From NCBI GenBank assembly GCA_036365515.1, contig CM070873.1, forward strand, positions 265,419,575 to 265,483,574: DNA of 64,000 nt, in the 5' to 3' direction. Below are positions 56,270 through 64,000 of the stretch, one piece after another. Source of the stretch: Torymus aiolomorphi. Lineage: Eukaryota > Arthropoda > Insecta > Hymenoptera > Torymidae. A program made the position numbers and the translations under genes. The notes under the pieces were generated by a model that did no database searches, was not told the DNA's origin, and worked only from the letters and a program-made list of their open reading frames with translations. Numbering within the stretch: the stretch's first letter is position 1; the number at the start of each line of letters is the position of its first letter.

Positions 56270-59200
56270 TGAAATGTTTATATACTCTGTCCTATCCAGA
56301 CACATAATATTTGAGACAAGTTTCAGAAACCATCTCCGTAATAAAAGTGGGAATGTTTGCACAATTTTCTTGTACGTTTATGGAAAATATTTCAGCAAGG
56401 TTTCAGAAATATTGGTTGAAAAAGTTGCAGACCAAATTACGAATATTTCGAGAAACTTTGCCTAAAACAAGATTTTCTGTAATCAAGGAGCTCGCGTGAA
56501 ATATTTCAATAAATGTTACAGAAAATTTTCCAAAATATTTCATGAAATGTTAATGTCTTCCGTCCAATCCAGACAAAAAATATTCCGGAAAAGTTTCAGA
56601 AACCTTCCATGAAATGATAGCCGGAAGGTTTCGCAACATTTCTTGAAATCTTACGTAAAATATTCCTGCAAGGTTGTAGAAATATTGATTCAAAAAGTTT
56701 GGGATCGTGATATGAATATTTCGAGAAACTTTTCTGAAAAGGTTCTGCAAGATTTCGTGTAATTTTTCAAGTATCTTAACAGAAAGCTTGCCTGAAATGT
56801 TTCAGTAAATGTTGCTGCAAACTTGTCAAAACATATTCCATTTCGTGGGATGTTTGTGCCCCCTGTCCAGATCATACACAAAATATTTCAGAAAAGTTTC
56901 TGAAACCTTTCGTGTATAATAGCCGGAATGTTTACGGAACCTTTCAAGTTTCAAGTATTCTTACAGAAAATATTTCTGCAAGGCTGTGGTAATATGAATA
57001 CAAAAATTTTTGTACCACCAAAGGAATATTATAAGATACTTTTGCAGACAACTTTCTACAAGATTTTGTGTAATGTCTGAAGTATCTTAACAGAAAGCTT
57101 GCGTAAGATATTTCAATAAATGTTGCTGCAAACTTGTCATAACATTTCGTGAAATGATTGCGTCCCCTGTCCAAACCATACACGAAATATTTCAAAAAAG
57201 TTTCAGAAACCTTCCGTGTAATGATAGTCTCAAGGTTCACGCAACATTTCTTGGAATCTTACGAAAAAATTTCTGCAAGGTTGTGGAAATATTGGTTAAA
57301 AGAGTTTGTATTCGTGATATGAATATTTCGAGAAACTTTTCAGAAAAGTTTCTGCAAGATTTCGTGAAATGTTTCAGAAAACGTTGTCGCAAACTTGCCA
57401 AAACATTTCGTGAAAGGTTTGTCTCCTCTGTCCAATCCATACATGAAATATTTCAGAAAAGTTTCAGAAACGTTCCGTGAAATGATATTCGGAAGGTTTG
57501 TGCAACATTTCTTGGAATCATACGCAAAATATTTCTGCAAGGTTGAGAAAATATTGGTTCAAAGAGTTTGTGATCGTGATATGAATATTTCGAGAAACTT
57601 TTCAGAAAAGTTTCTGCAAGATTTCGTGTAATATTTCAAGTTTCTTAACAGAAAGCTTGCGTGAAATGTTTCAGTAAATGTTGCCACAAACTTGCCAAAA
57701 CATTTCGTGAAAGGTTTGTGTCTTGTCCAATCCATACACAAAATATATCAGAAAATTTTCAGAAACGTTCCGAGGAATGATAGTCGGAAGTTTTACGCAA
57801 CATTTCTTGTAATCTTACGCAAAATATTTCTGCAAGGTTGTGGAAATATTGGTTCAAAAAGTTTGTGATCTCGATATGAATATTTCAAGAAACTTTTCAG
57901 AAAAGTTTCTGCAAGATTTCGTGTAATATTTCAAGTATCTTAACAGAAAGCTTGTGCGAAATTTTTCAGTAAATGTTGCCACAAACTTGCCAAAACATTT
58001 CGTGAAAGGTTTGTGTCTTGCCCAATCCATACACAAAATATTTCAGAAAAGTTTCAGAAACGTTCCGAGGAATGATAGTCGAAAGTTTTACGCAACATTT
58101 CTTGTAATCTTACGCAAAATATTTCTGCAAGGTTGTGGAAATATTGGTTCAAAAACTTTGCGATCTCGATATGAATATTTCGAGAAAATTTTCAGGAAAG
58201 TTTCTGCAAGATTTCATGTAATATTTCAAGTATCTTAACCGAAAGGTTGCATGAAATGTATCAGTAAATGTTGCCGCAAACTTGCCAAAACATTTCGTGA
58301 ATGGTTTGTGTCCTCTGTCAAATCCATACATAAAATCTTTCAGAAAAGTTTCAGAAACGTTCCGTGAAATGATAGTCGGAAGGTTTACGCAACATTTCTT
58401 GGAATCTTATGCAAAATATCTCTGCAAAGTTGTGGAAATATTGATTCAAACAGTTTGTTATCGTGATATGAATATATCGAGAAACTTTTCAGAAAAATTT
58501 CTGCAAGATTTTGTGTAATTTTTCTAACATCCGACCAGAAAGCTTGTGTGAAATGTTTCAATGAACGTTGCCGCAAACTTGCCAAAACATTTCGTGAAAG
58601 GTTTGTCTCCTCTGTCCAATCCATACACGAAATATTTCAGAAATGTTTCAGAAACGTTCCGTGAAATGATAGTCGGAAGGTTTATGCAACATTTCTTGGA
58701 ATCATACGCAAAATATTTCTGCAAGGTTGTGGAAATATTGGTTCAAAGAGTTTGTGATCGTGATATGAATATTTCGAGAAAATTTTCTGAAAAGTTTCTG
58801 CAAGATTTCGTGTAATATTTCAAGTATCTTAACAGAAAGCTTGCGTGAAATGTTTCAGTAAATGTTGCCGCAAACTTGCCAAAACATTTCGTGAAAGGTT
58901 TGTCTCCTCTATCCAATCCATACACGAAATATTTCAGAAACGTTTCAGAAACGTTCCGTGAAATGATAGTCGGAAGGTTTACGCAACATTTCTTGGAATC
59001 ATACGCAAAATATTTCTGCCAGGTTGTGGAAATATTGGTTCAAAGTGTTTGTGATCGTGATATGAATATTTCGAGAAAATTTTCTGAAAAGTTTCTGCAA
59101 GATTTCGTGTAATATTTCAAGTATCTGAACAGTAAGCTTGCATGAAATGTTTCAGTAAATGTTGCCGCAAACTTGCCAAAACATTTCGTGAATGGTTTGT

Positions 59201-60505
59201 GTCCTCTGTCTAATCCATACACAAAATATTTCAGAAAAGTTTCAGAAACGATCCGTGCAATGATAGTCGGAAGGTTTACGCAAGATTTCTTGGAATCTTA
59301 CGCAAAATATTTCTGCAGGATTGTGGAAATATAGGTTCAAACTGTTTGTGATCGTGATATGAATATTTCGAGAAACTTTTCAGAAAAGTTACCGCAAGAT
59401 TTCGTGTAATATTTCAAGTACCTTAACAGAAAGCTTGCGTGAAATGTTTCAGTAAATGTTGCCACAAACTTGCCAAAACATTTCGTGATAGGTTTGTATG
59501 CTCTGTCCAATCCATACACAAAATATTTCAGAAAAGTTTCAGAAACGTTCCAAGGAATGATAGTCGGAAGGTTTACGCAACATTTCTTGTAATCTTACGC
59601 AAAATATTTCTGCAAGGTTGTGGAAATATTGGTTCAAACAGTTTGTGATCGTGATATGAATATTTCGAGAAACTTCTCAGAAAAATTTCTGCAAGATTTC
59701 GTGTAATATTTCAAGTATCTGAACAGTAAGCTTGCATGAAATGTTTCAGTAAATGTTGCCGCAAACTTGCCAAAACATTTCGTGAATGGTTTGTGTCCTC
59801 TGTCTAATCCATACACAAAATATTTCAGAAAAGTTTCAGAAACGATCCGTGAAATGATAGTCGGAAGGTTTACGCAACATTTCTTGGAATCATACGCAAA
59901 ATATTTCTGCAAGTTTGTGGAAATATTGGTTCAAAGAGTTTCTGATCGTGATATGAATATTTCGAGAAACTTTTCTGAAAAGTTTCTGCAAGATTTCGTC
60001 TAATATTTCAAGTATCTTAACAGAAAGCTTGCATGAAATGTTTCAGTAAATGTTATCGCAAACTTGCCAAAACATTTCGTGAATGGTTTGTATCCTCTGT
60101 CTAATCCATACACGAAATATTTCAGAAAAGTTTCAGAAACGTTCCGTGAAATGATAGTCGGAAGGTTTACGCAACATTTCTTGGAATCTTACGCAAAATA
60201 TCTCTGCAGGGTTGTGGAAATATTGGTTCAAACAGTTTGTGATCGTGATATGAATATTTCGAGAAACTTCTCAGAAAAATTTCTGGGAGATTTCGTATAA
60301 TTTTTCAAACATCCGACAAGAAAGCTTGCGTGAAATGTTTCAGTGAACGTTGCTGCAAACTTGCCAAAACATTTCGTGAAAGGTTTGTCTCCTCTATTCA
60401 ATCCATACACGAAATATTTCAGAAACGTTTCAGAAACGTTCCGTGAAATGATAGTCGGAAGGTTTATGCAACATTTCTTGGAAATATTGGTTCAAAGTTT
60501 TTGTG
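56270..60505. repeat. 297-bp satellite array
   Basis: Marker TTCGTGA...GGTTTGT recurs at 297-bp spacing (for example 58282, 58876, 59767, 60064 differ by multiples of 297). Each monomer is filled with GAAATATTTC, TTTCAGAAA and GAAACGTTCCG motifs. Monomers between about 57250 and 60480 are very alike; left units are more diverged. The 297-bp length is a multiple of three, which makes repeated 60-80-codon open frames on both strands. Confidence 0.9.
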
Positions 60506-60512
60506 ATCGTCA

Positions 60513-63500
60513 TATACAGAAGGCGAAATATTCACAATATTCAACACGCCTCTTTGAATTTTCGACTTTTATTTATAATCTTCTATAATAATTTCAGCGC
60601 GTTTCTATTTTTAATAAATTTATCCTTACATAGACTCTTAGTGAATATGTCCGCTATATTTTTTTCACTTTCTATCTTTACAATATCGATAACACCTTTT
60701 TCGTAATTCTCATTTACATAATGACATTGTACTTCAATGTGCTTAGAATTTTTTGTTAAGTTACCGAATTTATCTATTGCTACTGCGCCTGAGTTATCCT
60801 CGTATATTTTGACAGGACTTGTAAATGTCGTATTGAAGGCGTCTTTCAAGAGATTAATTATAAATAATATTTCTGTTGTCGCTTCAGACAATGCAATGTA
60901 TTCAGCAAATGTTGAATTTTTAGTCACAGTTTTTTGTTTCTGTGCTTTCCAATATATTATATTTCCATACATTCTTATAACAAATCCGGTGGTTGATTTT
61001 CTATCAATGTTATCACCTGCAAAGTCTGAATCGACCATACAATCGAGTTATCCTTATTTAAGTTACAACCATAAGTTAATTTTAAATTTTTTGTTTTGTA
61101 TAGATATTTTAATATTCGCATCGCGTATTTAAAATGTGTTGAATCGTAGCAACTCTGAAATCTACTTAAGTAGTTCACGCTGTAAGTTATGTCAGGTCTT
61201 GTACCTGTGCTGATATATAATAATTCACCTATTAAATTTCGATATTTTATTGTTTCATCTGCTTTATTAGCCTGTTCGAGTTTTAAATTTGTCTCCATCG
61301 GAGTATCATAAAGTTTCGCATTTTCTAAGTTGTACTTCACAGCCAATGATTCTATATATCTTTGTTAACTTAAGGTCATTATACCTTTCTCGTTATTATA
61401 ATCAATGTCGATTCCTATATATGATTTAATTTTTCCTAGATCTTTCATTACAAATCTTTTCATTAAAGCAGATTTAACTTCATTGATTCTATCTTTATTT
61501 TTACAGCATATTAAGAGATCGTCTACGAATACTAACATGTATATAGTATCATCGTCTGTGTTGTTTACATATAAACAGTAATCGTAATTGCTTCTTATGA
61601 ACCCAAGTTCACTCACGCATTTATCAAATGTCTCATACCAAGCCTTTGGGCTTTCTCTCAATCCGTATAGTGCTTTTAATAATTTGCAAACTTTATTTTT
61701 GCCGGTTTCATAACCTTGTGGTTCATGAATATAAACTTCTGATTTTACTTTTCCATTAAGAAATGCTGTTTCTACATCCATTTGTTCTATGAATAGTTTA
61801 TTTACGCAACAATAACTTAACAAAATTTTTAACGTTTCCATTTTCCCTACTGGCGAATAAACATTTTCCTGACATTCTCTTTGTTGGAAACCTCTAACAA
61901 CTAACCTAGCCTTCAGAAAGTCATCGCTTTTTCTTTTATAGACCCACTTTACATCAATAATCTTTTTATTTTGAGGTTTATCAACTACAACCCATGTATT
62001 ATTTTTCTTTAGACATTTAATTTCTGAATTCATAGCTTTTTGCCATTCTTTGAATTCACTGGAGTTTAACGCCTCCTCAAATGTATTCGGTACATTTGCG
62101 TTTACATAATGTATATAAATATAATGTGTTACAGGGTTTCCGTATCTTTGTACCGGACTTTTCTTTCTGTTTGATGTTCTTTTAACTTTTAAATTTTCAT
62201 TTGAACGATTGAAAGCATTATCGATGTTCTCATTCTCATTTTCAATATTTTCAATTTCATTGTTATTATTAATTAAATTTTCATTGTCATAATTATTTTC
62301 AATAATACTGCTTGTATCACTACTTGAATCGTTTGATTCGTCTATATTGAATTCAATAATATTTTCATCGTTAACCTTTTCCAAACAGATTATTTCGGTG
62401 CCGTCTTCGACAATGTGTACATGTCTGGCATTTATTACTTTGTTATTCAACAAGACTCTATAACCATTGTGCGTATATCCTACTAATATACCTAATTCAG
62501 CTTTATCATCCCATTTTCCTTTTCTCAAAACTTCTGGTTTTCTAACGAAGACTTTACTTCCGTAAATTTTTAAGTTTTGTACATTAGGTTTATTTCCAAA
62601 AAGTATTTCAAAAGGGGTTTTATTTTCGTTTGAGTTAGCTATTGTACGGTTTTTCAAATAAGAGACTGTTTTAACAATTTCTGGCCAATATTTTAATGGT
62701 ATTTTGGCCTCTCTTAGCAGACATCTTCCTATATCCATAGCTGATCTGTTGAATCTTTCCGCTACTCCATTTAATTGATGGACGTAGGCTGGGCAAGGTA
62801 ATAATTCTATTCCTTTCTCATTTATAAATTGATAAATTTCCTTATTCAAGTACTCTTTGCCATTATCACAATTTAATTTTTTAACTCTTTTATTAAATTT
62901 GTTTTCAACTAAATTTACATATTCTTTAAAACAAATTGCAGTCTCTGATTTGCTTTTAATACAATAAACTTTACTACATTTACTGTAATCATCAATGAAA
63001 CTTAAAAAAAACTTTTCTCCACCAGAACCTGTTGTTCTGTGTGGACCATTTAGATCAGTGTGAATTAACTCTAAAATTTCTGAAGTTTTACTTCTCTCAT
63101 TTTTAAACGGTACATTAGCCATTTTACTTTGAATACAATTTGCGCATTTCATTTCATTATTTTCTAATTTATCTGGTAAACCATCTACCAATTTATCTTT
63201 TACTAATTTGTTTAAATATTGAAAGTTGACATGGCCTAATGCTCTATGCCACTTTTCTTTTTCAGTTAATTTGACAGAGTTTACGTATAAATCATTTTCA
63301 AAATCCTTATATATGTTACTTTTCATGACATACAAATCATTTATTTTGTTTGCTACCGCAACTAATTCTCTGTTATTGTTATATATCTTTGCATTTTCAT
63401 TTTTATAAACAATAGTACTGTTTCTTGTAATTTTTGAAACGCTTAATAGATTTTTATTAATTCCTTTTACAAAATAAACATTTTTTAAGTCTATTAATTT

Positions 63501-64000
63501 TTCATTATAATAATTTTTGAAATATGTTTTTATATTGCCTACTTTTGTGGCCTTTAAATTTTTACCATCTGGTAACTTTACTTCAATTGGATTTTTTAAT
63601 ACAATAAATTTTTCATACATTCTCTCATCATTCACAACATGATCAGTGCATCCGCTATCTAATAACCAACTGATTTCTTTGAATTTACCATTCTTTTCGC
63701 AACTATAATTATAAACATTCGTTATTCTATTTTTATTACCACAATCTTCGCCGAAGCTTGGATTGTGATAATGATAATGCTTAGATTCTACTTCACTATA
63801 GAACACATCACTCACAATTTCACTTTTCACTTCGTCGTGTTTGACCTCGATCATCCAGGTCTCAGCTGCTGGGTCTTCGCTGGGTTGACTGGAGTCTTCT
63901 TGCCTCTGCTGGGCTGCTCCTCTGCCACGACCACGTCCTCTGGAACTGCCTCGTTGATATCCTCGCTGGGATCCTCGTTGACCTCGACCTCTGCTCTGGG
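60513..64000 (-). mobile_element. Copia retrotransposon 3, cut by window edge
   Basis: Minus strand: Gag C terminus at the right edge, pol, a purine-rich AAAGAGGCG, then TGTTGAATATTG at 60546, the first ~35 bp of a 3' LTR that stops at the satellite. Confidence 0.9.
60583..64000 (-). pseudogene. Copia 3 gag-pol, one stop and one frameshift, 5' end off window
   Basis: The frame is open from 64000 to 61365. It starts in a Gln/Arg/Gly-rich Gag tail (RGRGQRG, SSRGRGRGRG), then protease WLLDSGCTDH, pre-integrase WHRALGHVNF ... CANC, and integrase HTDLNGP, CDNGKEY and GVAERFNR with the D-D-E residues. An Asn/Glu-rich linker near 62200-62340 precedes RT with KARLVVRGFQQ, MDVETAFLNG and FVDD. A TAA at 61365-61367 interrupts the frame, which continues to about 61040. 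There a frameshift leads to RNase H (VDSDFAGD, FAEYIALSEA) in 61038-60583. No zinc knuckle is visible in the part shown; the RG tract may serve RNA binding. Few lesions, so fairly young. Confidence 0.9.

Noticed and set aside
56270..60505. Many 60-90-codon open frames on both strands
   Set aside because: They recur every 297 bp, a multiple of three, and follow the satellite monomer rather than any protein family.
51330..60505. Possible arrays of heat-shock elements (TTC/GAA alternation)
   Set aside because: The spacing between GAA and TTC cores is usually one or three nucleotides, not the two needed for the HSF consensus.
60583..63854. Plus-strand ORFs over copia 3 and the other copia elements
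   Set aside because: Shadows of the minus-strand gag-pol frames.

Overview
This window is repeat-dominated, intron-era animal DNA, almost certainly from an insect and probably from a hymenopteran such as an ant. That assignment is an inference from the repeat types: an errantivirus with envelope, R1-clade LINEs with CCHC Gag, three copia lineages primed on the half-tRNA-iMet site, a Penelope-like element and many MITEs. I found no intact host gene, no rRNA and no CRISPR array. The only host-like signal is a weak candidate exon pair near 15.4-15.9 kb.

Layout. 1-8541 is the 3' part of an endogenous errantivirus (plus strand): decayed pol, an env split by one frameshift, then two intact extra ORFs and a 1.9 kb 3' LTR. 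Env and both extra ORFs each have a polypyrimidine-AG splice acceptor 1-7 nt before their ATG. 8553-9332 is a LINE ORF1 fragment on the minus strand. 9742-13700 is a Penelope-like fragment split by a 3.2 kb mariner-superfamily transposon with very long modular terminal inverted repeats. 14.3-20.1 kb holds a TTAA-flanked MITE, a Harbinger-like MITE and a solo LTR related to the errantivirus LTR.

20255-30849 is one R1-like LINE inserted in an AAT microsatellite. Its 5' region was entered by MITE-A, which in turn holds a copia element and a further MITE. 31.3-35.1 kb is a 92-bp satellite with an orientation switch, a 1.4 kb solo LTR and a recent ~0.75 kb duplication at a 777-bp shift. 35.7-37.2 kb is a second MITE-A copy carrying two other MITEs. 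38.5-39.6 kb is an inverted duplication of a SWIM zinc-finger gene fragment. 39.9-42.3 kb is a second R1-like LINE on the minus strand. 42957-48680 is a copia element with both LTRs and a CCTGA target duplication, itself hit by a TA-flanked MITE.

48.7-60.5 kb is a large satellite block made of several successive families, most built from short self-complementary motifs (GGAAGCTTCC, GTGCCA/TGGCAC, GAAATATTTC), ending in a 297-bp monomer array. 60.5-64 kb is a third copia element that abuts the array and runs off the right edge.

Most stand-out observation: the errantivirus looks like a 'complex' retrovirus-type element, with two small accessory genes (one an RRM protein, one possibly RRM-like) downstream of env that appear to be expressed by alternative splicing.
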